Origin: Limnobacter sp.
GTDB taxonomy: Bacteria; Pseudomonadota; Gammaproteobacteria; Burkholderiales; Burkholderiaceae_B
Length of the DNA: 64,000 bases
NCBI GenBank assembly: GCA_029866125.1
Contig: JARWZZ010000009.1
Location: forward strand, 1-64,000
Direction of reading: 5' to 3'
Part shown: piece by piece, positions 9,331-19,600 of the stretch
Layout of the letters: each line of letters begins with the position of its first letter
Position numbering within the stretch: the stretch's first letter is position 1
Translations under genes and position numbers: made by a program
The notes under the pieces: generated by a model
The model's database searches: none
What the model was told of the DNA's origin: nothing
What the model saw: the letters and a program-made list of their open reading frames with translations, nothing else

Positions 9331-10713
9331 ATGATTCCAATTTTCCCAGCCAAGGCAGGCAGTTTGAACTCGATTGATGAGTTCCTGGTTGAAGACGAAG
9401 AAAAAGGTGACTTCCGAGTGCACCGCAGCGCCTTTACGGATGAGCGTTTGTTTGAACTCGAAATGAAAACCATTTTTGAGGGCAACTGGATTTATCTGGC
9501 CCATGAAACCCAGATACCCAATAACAATGACTTTTACACAACGCACATTGGCCGCCAGCCTGTGTTTATTGCACGCAACCGTCAGGGTGAATTGAATGCC
9601 TTTATCAATGCATGCAGCCACCGCGGTGCAATGATTTGCCGCACTAAAAAGGGCAACAAGGCCACCTACACCTGCCCATTCCATGGCTGGACCTTCAACA
9701 ACAGCGGCAAGCTGCTGAAAGTAAAAGACCCAGAAGATGCAGGTTACCCAGACTGCTTTAACAAGGAGGGCTCACACGACTTGAAGAAGGTTGCACGCTT
9801 TGAAAGCTACAGGGGTTTCTTGTTTGGCAGCATCAATGAAGACGTACAAAACCTGTCCGATTTTTTGGGAGAATCCAAGAAAATTATAGACATGATTGTG
9901 GATCAATCCGAGGAAGGTCTGGAGGTGCTACGTGGCTCATCCACCTACACATTCAATGGCAACTGGAAACTACAAGCAGAGAATGGCGCAGACGGTTACC
10001 ACGTCAGTTCTGTGCATTGGAACTACGCAGCAACCACCAATGCGCGCAAACAGCGTGAGGCAGGTGCTGACCAAATTCGAGCCATGGATGCTGGATCTTG
10101 GGGCCGTCAGGGTGGCGGATTTTACTCATTCGACAACGGTCACTTGCTGCTGTGGACCAAATGGGCCAATCCACAAGACCGTCCAAACTGGAACAAGCGC
10201 GAGCAGTATGCCGAAAAATATGGCAAGGCCACTTCCGACTGGATGGTAGAGAACTCACGCAATTTGTGCCTGTACCCGAATGTGTATTTGATGGATCAAT
10301 TCAGCTCGCAAATCCGCGTACTGCGGCCCATTTCTGTGGACAAAACAGAAGTGACGATTTACTGCATCGCACCGAAGGGAGAGCCAGCAGATGCACGTGC
10401 ACAACGCATTCGTCAGTATGAGGATTTCTTCAACGTATCTGGGATGGCCACACCCGACGACTTGGAGGAATTCCGTTCTTGTCAGGAAGGCTACAAAGGC
10501 TTGGCCTCTGGCTGGAATGACATGTGCCGTGGCTCTGAGCACTGGATTAAAGGTGCAAATGAGGAAGCCGAAAAAATTGGCCTGAAACCCATCATGAGCG
10601 GTGTTCGCACCGAGGATGAGGGCTTGTACACCGTGCAGCATGCTTACTGGCGTGATGTGATGAAGCAAGCGATTCTAAATGAAGCTGAGAACAACACTGT
10701 GGAGGCCAAATAA
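9331..10713 (+). CDS. benA: Benzoate 1,2-dioxygenase large (alpha) subunit
   Basis: Rieske [39 protein letters not shown]. Confidence 0.93.
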   Translation: MIPIFPAKAGSLNSIDEFLVEDEEKGDFRVHRSAFTDERLFELEMKTIFEGNWIYLAHETQIPNNNDFYTTHIGRQPVFIARNRQGELNAFINACSHRGAMICRTKKGNKATYTCPFHGWTFNNSGKLLKVKDPEDAGYPDCFNKEGSHDLKKVARFESYRGFLFGSINEDVQNLSDFLGESKKIIDMIVDQSEEGLEVLRGSSTYTFNGNWKLQAENGADGYHVSSVHWNYAATTNARKQREAGADQIRAMDAGSWGRQGGGFYSFDNGHLLLWTKWANPQDRPNWNKREQYAEKYGKATSDWMVENSRNLCLYPNVYLMDQFSSQIRVLRPISVDKTEVTIYCIAPKGEPADARAQRIRQYEDFFNVSGMATPDDLEEFRSCQEGYKGLASGWNDMCRGSEHWIKGANEEAEKIGLKPIMSGVRTEDEGLYTVQHAYWRDVMKQAILNEAENNTVEAK

Positions 10714-10715
10714 TC

Positions 10716-11207
10716 ATGACCACCATTACACGCGAACTAGTTGAAAGTTTCCTGTTCAAAGAATGTCGTCTTCTGGATGACCAGAAATGGGATGAGTGGC
10801 TGACTTGCTACCACCCCGAGGCACAGTTCTGGATGCCTTCTTGGGACGATGATGGACAGTTGGTCAGCAATCCGCAAACTGAAATTTCGCTGATTTACTA
10901 CCCAAGCCGCAGTGGATTGGAAGATCGAGTGTTCCGCATCAAAACAGAGCGCTCATCGGCCACTTTCCCAATTTCCAGAACAAGCCACAACATCAGCAAT
11001 GTGGAAATCGTTGGGCAGGAAGGATCAACCGTGGAAGTGCGATTCAACTGGAACACATTGAGCCACAGGTCCAAAGTGGATTACTCGCATTTTGGATCTT
11101 CGAAGTATGTAATCGATTTTTCGGGATCATTGCCTTTGATCAAAGACAAGTATGTGGTCCTGAAAAACGACTACATCCATCAAGTGATCGACATTTACAA
11201 CATTTGA
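10716..11207 (+). CDS. benB: Benzoate 1,2-dioxygenase small (beta) subunit
   Basis: Ring-hydroxylating beta subunit; 163 aa; operon context. Confidence 0.92.
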   Translation: MTTITRELVESFLFKECRLLDDQKWDEWLTCYHPEAQFWMPSWDDDGQLVSNPQTEISLIYYPSRSGLEDRVFRIKTERSSATFPISRTSHNISNVEIVGQEGSTVEVRFNWNTLSHRSKVDYSHFGSSKYVIDFSGSLPLIKDKYVVLKNDYIHQVIDIYNI

Positions 11208-11243
11208 TTTTTGATCAAGCACGGCAATACGGAGACTTATAAC

Positions 11244-12260
11244 ATGACCTACACCATTGCGCTTCAGTTTGAAGATGGCGTAACTCGCCTGATCAATTGC
11301 AATGCCGGAGAAAAGCTCTCCGACGCCGCTTACCGCCAGAAAGTGAATATTCCCTTGGATTGCCGTGATGGCGCTTGCGGCACCTGTCGTGGCTATTGCG
11401 AATCGGGGAAATATGACATGCCAGAATCCTCTTACATCGAGGATGCCCTGACCCCGGAGGAAGCGCAAGCAGGCCATGTACTGGCTTGCCAAATGAAGCC
11501 CGTGAGCGATTGCGTTGTGATGATTCCCGCATCGTCTGCAAGCTGCAAAGCCAGTGTGGGTAAATTTGCTTCCCATGTGGAAGAAGTCAAGTTGTTATCG
11601 GACTCGACCATTGAGTTCACCTTGAATGTGAGTGGTGGTGCAGTGGAATTCCTACCCGGTCAGTATGCCAAGGTGGGAATTCCCGGCACTTCGCTGAGCC
11701 GTGCTTATTCATTCAGTTCAAAATCAGGGGCTCAACAAGTAAGCTTTGTTGTACGAAACGTGCCTGATGGCAAGATGAGTACATTCCTGACTGATGCAGC
11801 CAGACCCGGTGTGGCTGTGGACTTTGAAGCCCCGTTTGGCAGCTTTTACCTACGCCCAATCAGTCGTCCTACTTTGTTCTTGGCAGGGGGCACTGGTATT
11901 GCACCGTTCCTGTCCATGTTGAGAACGCTTTCTCCTGAAACTTTAACCCACCCATTGAACATGGTGTATGGCGTTACTAGAGATGAAGACTTGGTGGGTC
12001 TGGAGGAGTTGGAAGAAGCCCGTCAGCGTTTGCCGCTTTTTAACTATGAGTTTTGCTTAATAGAAAGTGCAAACTCCAACTTGAAAAGGGGCTATGTGAC
12101 CGAGCACATACAAAGCGATTGGCTGAACAACGGAGACTACGACGCTTACCTTTGTGGCCCTGTAGCCATGGTGGATGCGGTACGCAAATGGCAGGAGTCC
12201 TCAGGCCAAAACGCCAAAAACTTTTACTTTGAAAAATTTTCTGCCAGCACTGAGGTGTAA
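11244..12260 (+). CDS. benC: Benzoate 1,2-dioxygenase electron transfer component (2Fe-2S plus FAD reductase)
   Basis: CRDGACGTCRGYCESG ferredoxin motif; RAYSFSS; GGTGIAPFLSML. Confidence 0.92.
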   Translation: MTYTIALQFEDGVTRLINCNAGEKLSDAAYRQKVNIPLDCRDGACGTCRGYCESGKYDMPESSYIEDALTPEEAQAGHVLACQMKPVSDCVVMIPASSASCKASVGKFASHVEEVKLLSDSTIEFTLNVSGGAVEFLPGQYAKVGIPGTSLSRAYSFSSKSGAQQVSFVVRNVPDGKMSTFLTDAARPGVAVDFEAPFGSFYLRPISRPTLFLAGGTGIAPFLSMLRTLSPETLTHPLNMVYGVTRDEDLVGLEELEEARQRLPLFNYEFCLIESANSNLKRGYVTEHIQSDWLNNGDYDAYLCGPVAMVDAVRKWQESSGQNAKNFYFEKFSASTEV

Positions 12261-12265
12261 TCACA

Positions 12266-13051
12266 ATGAGCATCTATCCCCGTTTTACAGATCAGGTTTG
12301 CGTGGTCACAGGCTCAGCCCAAGGGATTGGCCGTGGTGTGGCACTGGCACTGGCTCAAGAAGGCGCCACGGTGGTTTTGGCAGACAGGTCTGAACTGGTG
12401 CATGAGGTGGCTCAAGAAATTCGTGAGCTGGGTATGCAAACCTTGGTTGTGCAATCCGACTTGGAAACATTCAAAGGCGCACATCAACTTGCAAAGGCCA
12501 CTTTGTCTACTTTCGGCCGCGCGGATGTACTGATAAACAATGTGGGTGGCACGATCTGGGCCAAGCCCTTCCAGGAGTATCAGGAAGAAGAAATTGAGGC
12601 TGAAGTACGCCGATCCCTCTTTCCAACTCTGTGGTGCTGCCGTGCATTTCTAACTGACATGATTGCGCGTCAAGCCGGTGTAATTGTCAACGTGTCTTCA
12701 ATTGCCACACGCGGCATTCACCGCATTCCCTACTCTGCATCCAAAGGGGGAGTCAATGCGATGACTGCAAGCCTTGCATTTGAGCAGGCTCACAATGGCA
12801 TTCGAATCAATGCTGTGGCCACTGGAGGTACGGAAGCGCCACCCCGTAAAATTCCACGCAATCCTAAGCCCCTCAGCGATCAGGAAAGGGTTTGGTATCA
12901 GGGAATTGTTGACCAAACACTTGAAAGCAGTTTGATGCACCGATACGGCACGATTGATGAGCAGGTGCGGGCCATTCTGTTTTTGGCCTCAAAAGAATCC
13001 TCCTACATCACTGGCACGGTACTGCCAGTGGGTGGTGGTGATCAGGGATGA
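12266..13051 (+). CDS. benD: 1,6-dihydroxycyclohexa-2,4-diene-1-carboxylate dehydrogenase (SDR family)
   Basis: TGSAQGIGRGVA, NNVGG, YSASKGG; operon context. Confidence 0.9.
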   Translation: MSIYPRFTDQVCVVTGSAQGIGRGVALALAQEGATVVLADRSELVHEVAQEIRELGMQTLVVQSDLETFKGAHQLAKATLSTFGRADVLINNVGGTIWAKPFQEYQEEEIEAEVRRSLFPTLWCCRAFLTDMIARQAGVIVNVSSIATRGIHRIPYSASKGGVNAMTASLAFEQAHNGIRINAVATGGTEAPPRKIPRNPKPLSDQERVWYQGIVDQTLESSLMHRYGTIDEQVRAILFLASKESSYITGTVLPVGGGDQG

Positions 13052-13085
13052 GAATCCCAAATCAAAAATAAATCGGAGATGTGAG

Positions 13086-13859
13086 ATGACTGAAGTTGTT
13101 GAAATCAACAAGCGAGATCGTGTTGAGAGCCTTGAGAAGGGTCTGAAAATCATTGAGGCGTTCAGCGACATCAATCAACGACTATCCCCTTCCACGGCTG
13201 CTCGTAGAACTGGAATCAATCGCACTGCTGCGCGTCGCCATTTGTTGACGCTTAAGCATCTGGGTTACCTAGAAAGTGACGGCCAAATGTACTGGCTAAC
13301 CCCGCAAATACTGCGTTTGGGTTGGTCCTATGTGGAGTCTGCAAAACTTCCAAAAACGGTTCAACCTTTCTTGCAGCGCATCAGTGCAAGTTTGTCTGCC
13401 GAGGCCTATTTCTCAGTACTCGACCAAAACGATTTGGTGGTGGTAAGCCGGAGCGGATTCATGAAAGAACACCACAGCAATGTGATGGTGGGTGCACGGG
13501 CCTGTGCACGGCATTTCGCAGCTGGGTTGGTGTTGATGGCGCAACGCACTGACCGCGAGATTGATCAGTGGTTGGAAAAGGATAAGCCCTTCATTGCACT
13601 GACCGCTCACACCTACCAAACCAGTGGGCAAATCAAGGGAAAGATTCAGGAAACTCGACAGTTTGGTTATTGCCTGTTGGAGCAACAAGTCGAAAACAAC
13701 GCACGGAGCATGTCGGTGTTGGTGCGCAACTCTGAATCCAAGGTGGTGGGCGCAATCAGCGTTCACATGTCCATGAGCTATGAAACGCAAAAGGAAGCGT
13801 GCAAACGTGTACTTCCGGTACTGGAAGAAACCATGCAGTTTTTGCAAGCAGTTCTATAA
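13086..13859 (+). CDS. IclR-family regulator (PcaR/PcaU-like)
   Basis: VESLEKGLKIIEAFSD...RTGINRTAARRHLLTLKHLGYL; sits between ben and pca genes. Confidence 0.88.
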   Translation: MTEVVEINKRDRVESLEKGLKIIEAFSDINQRLSPSTAARRTGINRTAARRHLLTLKHLGYLESDGQMYWLTPQILRLGWSYVESAKLPKTVQPFLQRISASLSAEAYFSVLDQNDLVVVSRSGFMKEHHSNVMVGARACARHFAAGLVLMAQRTDREIDQWLEKDKPFIALTAHTYQTSGQIKGKIQETRQFGYCLLEQQVENNARSMSVLVRNSESKVVGAISVHMSMSYETQKEACKRVLPVLEETMQFLQAVL

Positions 13860-13894
13860 GAAATGAGCAAAGAACACAAAAGAAAGGGAATGAA

Positions 13895-14596
13895 ATGATC
13901 AATAAAACACAACTGAGCATGGTGGATGCAATCGCTCAAATCAAAGATGGATCAACCATCATGATTGGTGGCTTTGGATCTGCAGGGCAACCCGCTGAAC
14001 TGATTGAGGCCCTTATAGAACATGGCCCACGCGACCTGACCATTGTCAGTAACAACGCAGGCAACGGCGACACAGGTCTTGCCCTGCTGATCAAAGCACG
14101 ACTTGTGAAGAAGATGATTTGCTCATTCCCTCGTCAACATGACTCTTGGCATTTTGACAGCTTGTACCGCGAAGGCGGCATCGAGTTGGAGTTGGTTCCA
14201 CAAGGTAATTTGGCTTGCAGAATACAAGCGGCAGGCTCAGGTTTGGGTGCCATTTTTACACCCACAGGTTACGGAACCTTGCTCGCAGAAGGCAAAGAGA
14301 CCCGCACCATCAACGGTAAAAACTATGTACTGGAAATGCCGATTGTGGCCGATGTGGCTTTAATCAAAGCCCAACAGGGCGACCGCTGGGGCAATCTGGT
14401 GTACCGGAAATCCGCTCGAAACTTTGGCCCCATTATGGCAATGGCTGCAAAAACCACCATTGCTCAAGTGGCAGAGGTGGTGGAGCTGGGTGACCTGGAC
14501 CCCGAGCAAATCATCACCCCGGGAATTTTCGTTCAGCATGTGGTATTGGCGCATCCAACTACAACACAACAACTCATCACAGCGAAGGCGGCCTGA
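13895..14596 (+). CDS. pcaI: 3-oxoadipate CoA-transferase subunit A
   Basis: GGFGSAGQPAELIEALIEHGPRDLTIVSNNAG. Confidence 0.9.
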   Translation: MINKTQLSMVDAIAQIKDGSTIMIGGFGSAGQPAELIEALIEHGPRDLTIVSNNAGNGDTGLALLIKARLVKKMICSFPRQHDSWHFDSLYREGGIELELVPQGNLACRIQAAGSGLGAIFTPTGYGTLLAEGKETRTINGKNYVLEMPIVADVALIKAQQGDRWGNLVYRKSARNFGPIMAMAAKTTIAQVAEVVELGDLDPEQIITPGIFVQHVVLAHPTTTQQLITAKAA

Positions 14597-14597
14597 T

Positions 14598-15305
14598 ATG
14601 AGCGGCAAATACATCAAAATGAATCGAGACCAAATTGCACAGCGTGTTGCTCAGGATATTCATGAAGGTGCTTATGTCAACCTTGGCATCGGCCTTCCCA
14701 CGCGGATTGCCAATTTCCTACCGGAAGACAAGGAGGTGTTTTTGCACAGCGAAAATGGCATTCTGGGTATGGGCCCAGCACCTGCGCCCGGCCAAGAAGA
14801 CGATGAACTGATTAATGCAGGTAAGGAGTACATCACTCTACTCAAAGGCGGAGCGTTTTTTCACCACGGCGATTCCTTCGCGATGATGCGTGGCGGCCAT
14901 ATTGACATCTGCGTGTTGGGTGCGTTCCAAGTGGCTGAAAATGGTGACCTAGCCAACTGGCACACAGGGGCACCGGATGCCATTCCAGCTGTGGGTGGAG
15001 CAATGGACTTGGCTGTAGGCGCACGCCAGGTGTTTGTCACCATGGACCACACCACAAAAACAGGCGAACCCAAAATTGTGGGGCGATGCAATTACCCAGT
15101 CACAGGCTTGAATTGCGTCAATCGAATTTACACCGATTTGGCTGTAATTGATGTGACGCCTGACGGCCTGCAAGTACTAGAAATGGTGGACGGACTTGAT
15201 TTTGAAACTCTGCAGAGTTTGACGGGCGCAAATCTGATTCCAGCCAAGTTGGGCAATGCCGATTCATGCACCTCCAACACCTCAAAATCAAAGGCTGCAG
15301 CATGA
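14598..15305 (+). CDS. pcaJ: 3-oxoadipate CoA-transferase subunit B
   Basis: VNLGIGLPTRIANFLP...SENGILGMGPAP. Confidence 0.9.
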   Translation: MSGKYIKMNRDQIAQRVAQDIHEGAYVNLGIGLPTRIANFLPEDKEVFLHSENGILGMGPAPAPGQEDDELINAGKEYITLLKGGAFFHHGDSFAMMRGGHIDICVLGAFQVAENGDLANWHTGAPDAIPAVGGAMDLAVGARQVFVTMDHTTKTGEPKIVGRCNYPVTGLNCVNRIYTDLAVIDVTPDGLQVLEMVDGLDFETLQSLTGANLIPAKLGNADSCTSNTSKSKAAA

Positions 15306-16516
15306 ACATAAACACGCAATATGCCTATATTTGTGATGCCATTCGCACCCCCTTTGGCCGGTACGGTGGCACGCTAAGCAGTGTGCGCGCGGACGACCTG
15401 GGTGCGCTGCCCTTGATTGAATTGATCAAACGCAATCCTCAAGTGGATTGGTCTGCGATTGATGACGTGGTGTACGGCTGCGCCAATCAAGCGGGTGAAG
15501 ACAATCGAAATGTGGCACGCATGAGCCTGCTCCTTGCAGGGCTTCCAGACACGGTAACTGGCAGCACAGTAAACCGCCTCTGCGGCTCTAGTCTGGATGC
15601 GCTAGGCATCGCCAGCCGTGCCATCAAAAGCGGAGAATGCAATTTGATGATAGCCGGTGGTGTGGAAAGCATGAGCCGTGCCCCCTTTGTGATGGGCAAA
15701 GCAGACAGCGCATTTTCACGTTCAGCGAAAATTGAAGACACGACCATTGGCTGGCGCTTGATCAACCCCAAAATGGCCAAAATGCATGGTGTGCACAGCA
15801 TGCCAGAAACAGCAGAAAATGTGGCCGAGCAATTCAATGTGTCCCGCGAAGACCAGGACCTATTTGCATATCGCAGCCAAAACAAAGCGGCTGTCGCTAT
15901 TGCAAACGGCACGCTGGCTGAGGAAATTTTTACAGTGAATGTGCCGGGCAAAAAAGGCACCATTACAGAATTTTCAGTGGATGAACACCCGCGCCAAACG
16001 ACGTTGGAAAAGCTGGCTGAGTTAAAGGGTGTAGTCAAGCCGGAGGGCACGGTCACAGCTGGCAATGCATCGGGCGTCAATGACGGGGCATGCGCCTTGT
16101 TATTGGGCTCTGAGGATGCCGTTAAACAACACGACTTAAAACCCAAAGCGCGAATAATTGCAGCCGCCGCTGCTGGTTTGGCACCGCGTATCATGGGCTT
16201 TGGACCGACACCTGCAATTCAAAAAGTGTTGACTGTGAGTGGCTTGAGCCTAAACCAAATGGATGTGATTGAGCTGAACGAGGCCTTTGCAGCACAAGCG
16301 CTGGCGGTGACCCGTGCATTGGGTTTGCGTGATGACGACCCACGAGTGAACCCCAATGGCGGGGCCATTGCCTTGGGCCACCCACTGGGTGCATCCGGTG
16401 CGCGTTTGGCCACTACAGCCATGTACCAATTGCAACGCACACAGGGCAAATACGCCTTGTGCTCCATGTGCATTGGTGTGGGCCAAGGCATCGCATTGAT
16501 TATTGAGCGGGTGTAG
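15302..16516 (+). CDS. pcaF: 3-oxoadipyl-CoA thiolase
   Basis: Thiolase motifs (VNRLCGSSLDAL, NPNGGAIALGHPLGASGARL, CIGVGQGIALIIERV). Confidence 0.92.
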   Translation: MNINTQYAYICDAIRTPFGRYGGTLSSVRADDLGALPLIELIKRNPQVDWSAIDDVVYGCANQAGEDNRNVARMSLLLAGLPDTVTGSTVNRLCGSSLDALGIASRAIKSGECNLMIAGGVESMSRAPFVMGKADSAFSRSAKIEDTTIGWRLINPKMAKMHGVHSMPETAENVAEQFNVSREDQDLFAYRSQNKAAVAIANGTLAEEIFTVNVPGKKGTITEFSVDEHPRQTTLEKLAELKGVVKPEGTVTAGNASGVNDGACALLLGSEDAVKQHDLKPKARIIAAAAAGLAPRIMGFGPTPAIQKVLTVSGLSLNQMDVIELNEAFAAQALAVTRALGLRDDDPRVNPNGGAIALGHPLGASGARLATTAMYQLQRTQGKYALCSMCIGVGQGIALIIERV

Positions 16517-16519
16517 ACC

Positions 16520-17308
16520 ATGCCACTGACACAGCAAACCCCGGTGGCGTTGAACTACCGCCTTGACGGCAACCCAGATAAACCAGCCCTCCTGTTTTTA
16601 AACTCCCTGGGTACGAATTTACACATGTGGGATGTACAGGTTAAAGCGCTGGAAAATGATTTTTACATGATCCGCATGGACACACGCGGACATGGTCAGT
16701 CTTCAGTACCTCAAGGCCCCTACACGCTGAACCAACTGGGACTGGATGCAGTTGAACTACTGGATGAATTGAAAATCAGTGAGGCTGCTGTGTGTGGCAT
16801 CTCAATGGGTGGAATCACTGCACTGTGGCTTGCTTTGAAATTTCCACACCGATTCAAGAAAATTATTGCTGCCAATACCGCAGCAAAAATTGGACATGAA
16901 CCTGCCTGGAATGAACGCGCCACACAGGTTATGGAACAGAGCCACAGAGCCATGATTGACTTGGCGAGTTCCGCCCCCCAGCGCTGGTTTACGGCAGAAT
17001 TTACACAGCACAACCCTGAATGGGTGGATGGCATTTGCAATATGTTAAGCAATACGCCACCCGCAGGATATGCAGCCTGTTGCCAAGCGCTAGCCGTGGC
17101 TGATTTAAGGGATACCCTAAGTCGCATAAGCGTCCCAGTGTGCGTGATTGCAGGGCAATTTGACCCAGTTACAACAGTGGAAGACGCCCAATATATTTGC
17201 AGTGCAGTACCCCATTCTTGCCTGAAGACTTTGAAGGCCTCTCACCTGTCAAACATTGAACAAGCGGACGCCTTCTCGCAAACACTCAGAGACTACCTGC
17301 ACAAGTAA
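16520..17308 (+). CDS. pcaD: 3-oxoadipate enol-lactonase
   Basis: Alpha/beta hydrolase, CGISMGG nucleophile elbow, NSLGTNLHMWD. Confidence 0.9.
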   Translation: MPLTQQTPVALNYRLDGNPDKPALLFLNSLGTNLHMWDVQVKALENDFYMIRMDTRGHGQSSVPQGPYTLNQLGLDAVELLDELKISEAAVCGISMGGITALWLALKFPHRFKKIIAANTAAKIGHEPAWNERATQVMEQSHRAMIDLASSAPQRWFTAEFTQHNPEWVDGICNMLSNTPPAGYAACCQALAVADLRDTLSRISVPVCVIAGQFDPVTTVEDAQYICSAVPHSCLKTLKASHLSNIEQADAFSQTLRDYLHK

Positions 17309-17360
17309 GCCAGATAAGCTGATTGCCCTCCAGATTCAGGATTCCTGTATCTGCCTCACA

Positions 17361-17397
17361 GACCGTATTCGCACCCTGCTGAATGCGGTCTTTTTTT
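17361..17397 (+). terminator. Rho-independent terminator after pcaD
   Basis: GACCGTATTC...GAATGCGGTC followed by TTTTTTT. Confidence 0.8.
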
Positions 17398-17579
17398 ATT
17401 GATTCACTCATTGAGGCTCATTTATTGAGCCCATCACGCATGTTCAAAAAGGTTCAACTCAACTGAGCGAGAAAAGCCCCTTTTGAACGCTCTGCGCTCA
17501 CAAGTCCACTTGCGCATCTAGGTGAATGAGGCTTTGAAAACTATCATTCTTCCTACTAGAACCAAAGGAGGAATACCCT

Positions 17580-18758
17580 GTGAAACCTACAAAAATTAGC
17601 CTTGCCTTGCTGTCAGGAGTGATCAGTCTGAGCGCTCAGGCTCAATCATCCAACGCAACCAGCAATGGCCCATTGTCGATGAAAGTCGGCTCCGCAAACT
17701 TCACTCTTTACGGTAACGTGGACTACTACCTAAGCTATCAGGAGAGTGACTCAGGCCGGTCATTTACCACATTGGAAGAAGGTGCATTTTTAAGGACTCG
17801 CTTGGGTGTTCGGGGGGACAAAGAACTGGCAAATGGCCTGACAGCCAAATTTACTCTAGAGCAAGGTGTTAAAGGCCTGAGCGGTGAACAAGCCCAAGCT
17901 GACCGCCTGTTTGACCGACAGGCTTGGGTGGGCTTGGCGGGTGATTTTGGTGAGGTACGTATTGGTCGTCAAAACACCCTGATTTTTGCTCCAACCGCCT
18001 TGTATCAGGATTTTACATACCGCTCGCTGGGTTCCTTGGCCAATTCCTTCTCATTTCCAGCTCGTCTAGATGATGACATTGCTTACATATCTCCCCGCAT
18101 CAATGGACTCAAAGGTGAAGTGCATTACTCCTTTGCAGACGATGATGGCGTAGCTGCAACCAGTGGTGCAGGCAACGCGACTGATGACAATGAAGATTTG
18201 GGCATTTACCAATATGGTTTGGATTATGAAAATGGCCCCTTCCGCGTAGGCTTTGCAGGTTTGAATGCAGACACACCGCCCTCTTACAAAAACCAGCGCG
18301 ATGCCTATTTTTACAATGCTTATGCCAACTACGATTACGGCAAAGGCAAAATTTATGTGGCGCACACGCAAAGTAACAACCGCAGCGCGGGTGGCCCTAA
18401 CTTCCCTTTGTTTCCATTGGGGGGTCAGAATGACGTAGCAACCCGCCTAAAAGACTACGGCATCACCACACTTTCAGCTGACTACAATGTCACAGACCGG
18501 CTGCGTATCGGTGCCTTGTACTCCACCATCACTGACGACACGGCAGGGACTGACGAAGCAGATGGCTATGCAGTTGGGGCCTACTGGAAAGCCGTGAAGG
18601 ACACTACCGTCTATTTGATCCTTGCTGGCATCGACAACGAAAATGGCGGAAGCTATCAGTTTGATGGTTCAGCACCCCTTCGCAAACGCTTTGCCGCCGC
18701 TGACGTAACGGGTCAGGGCCTAACCTCAGTCAACGTTGGATTTGTTTACAACTTCTGA
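17580..18758 (+). CDS. Gram-negative outer-membrane porin (Porin_4 type)
   Basis: Signal peptide, repeated beta-strand pattern, C-terminal NVGFVYNF; GTG start with AGGAGG. Confidence 0.88.
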   Translation: MKPTKISLALLSGVISLSAQAQSSNATSNGPLSMKVGSANFTLYGNVDYYLSYQESDSGRSFTTLEEGAFLRTRLGVRGDKELANGLTAKFTLEQGVKGLSGEQAQADRLFDRQAWVGLAGDFGEVRIGRQNTLIFAPTALYQDFTYRSLGSLANSFSFPARLDDDIAYISPRINGLKGEVHYSFADDDGVAATSGAGNATDDNEDLGIYQYGLDYENGPFRVGFAGLNADTPPSYKNQRDAYFYNAYANYDYGKGKIYVAHTQSNNRSAGGPNFPLFPLGGQNDVATRLKDYGITTLSADYNVTDRLRIGALYSTITDDTAGTDEADGYAVGAYWKAVKDTTVYLILAGIDNENGGSYQFDGSAPLRKRFAAADVTGQGLTSVNVGFVYNF

Positions 18759-18788
18759 TTTTTGAGCGAAGACTTTATTTCAGGCGGA

Positions 18789-18821
18789 GGTAGTTTGTTA
18801 AACTTCAGGTAACAAACTGCC
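18789..18821. promoter_or_regulatory. Inverted repeat GGTAGTTTGTTA-N9-TAACAAACTGCC upstream of quinone reductase gene
   Basis: 12-bp arms, one mismatch. Confidence 0.5.
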
Positions 18822-18840
18822 ATCCTCTGGAATTTTCAAA

Positions 18841-19542
18841 ATGAATGTATTGATCGTCCATGCCCACAATGAGCCGCAGTCCTTTTGCGCATCCATGAAA
18901 AATGTTGCCATTCAGGAGCTAGAAGCCCAAGGTCATGAAGTGGTGGTTTCTGACCTGTATGCCATGAATTGGAACCCGGTTGCAAGCGCGGCAGACTTTG
19001 GCAACCGCGACAATCCGGAGTATCTAACCTACGCGCTTGAGCAACGCTTGAACCACAAATCAGGCACGCTGGCAGCTGATATTCAAACAGAGCTGAACAA
19101 GCTGCTGAAGGCCGACTTGGTTATTTTTAGCTTCCCGATTTATTGGTTTTCAGTACCGGCCATTTTGAAGGGTTGGTTTGACCGGGTGCTGGTGTCAGGC
19201 GCCTGTTACGGTGGCATGCGCTTTTACGACAAAGGCGGCTTGGCTGGCAAAAAAGCCATGCTGGCAGTCACCATTGGCGGGCAACCTCATATGTTGGCGG
19301 AAAACGGTATTCATGGTGCATTGAACGACATGCTCAAGCCCGTGCTGCGCGGCACATTGGCCTACACCGGCATGAGTGTGCTGCCCCCGTTCGTGGCCTA
19401 CCACGTGCCTTACATCAAGCCTGAAGCACGGACTGCCATCATGGACGACTTCAAAAACTGCTTGAACAATTTGGATGCTCTGGAGCCATTGAAATTCGTA
19501 TCCATGGCGGATTTCGATGAAAAGCTGAATCCTCGTCACTAA
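18841..19542 (+). CDS. NAD(P)H:quinone oxidoreductase (flavodoxin-like fold)
   Basis: MNVLIVHAHNEPQSFCASMKN; FPIYWFSVPAILKGWFDRVL. Confidence 0.85.
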   Translation: MNVLIVHAHNEPQSFCASMKNVAIQELEAQGHEVVVSDLYAMNWNPVASAADFGNRDNPEYLTYALEQRLNHKSGTLAADIQTELNKLLKADLVIFSFPIYWFSVPAILKGWFDRVLVSGACYGGMRFYDKGGLAGKKAMLAVTIGGQPHMLAENGIHGALNDMLKPVLRGTLAYTGMSVLPPFVAYHVPYIKPEARTAIMDDFKNCLNNLDALEPLKFVSMADFDEKLNPRH

Positions 19543-19544
19543 GG

Positions 19545-19600
19545 TTACAAAACTAAGTTTACAAAACTAAGTTTACAAAACTAAGTCTACGAAACTAAGC
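19545..19600. repeat. 14-bp tandem repeat TTACAAAACTAAGT, four copies (last degenerate)
   Basis: Read directly; fills the space between two convergent genes. Confidence 0.95.

Noticed and set aside
15487-16194. 235-aa - strand ORF over pcaF
   Set aside because: Shadow ORF opposite a convincing thiolase gene
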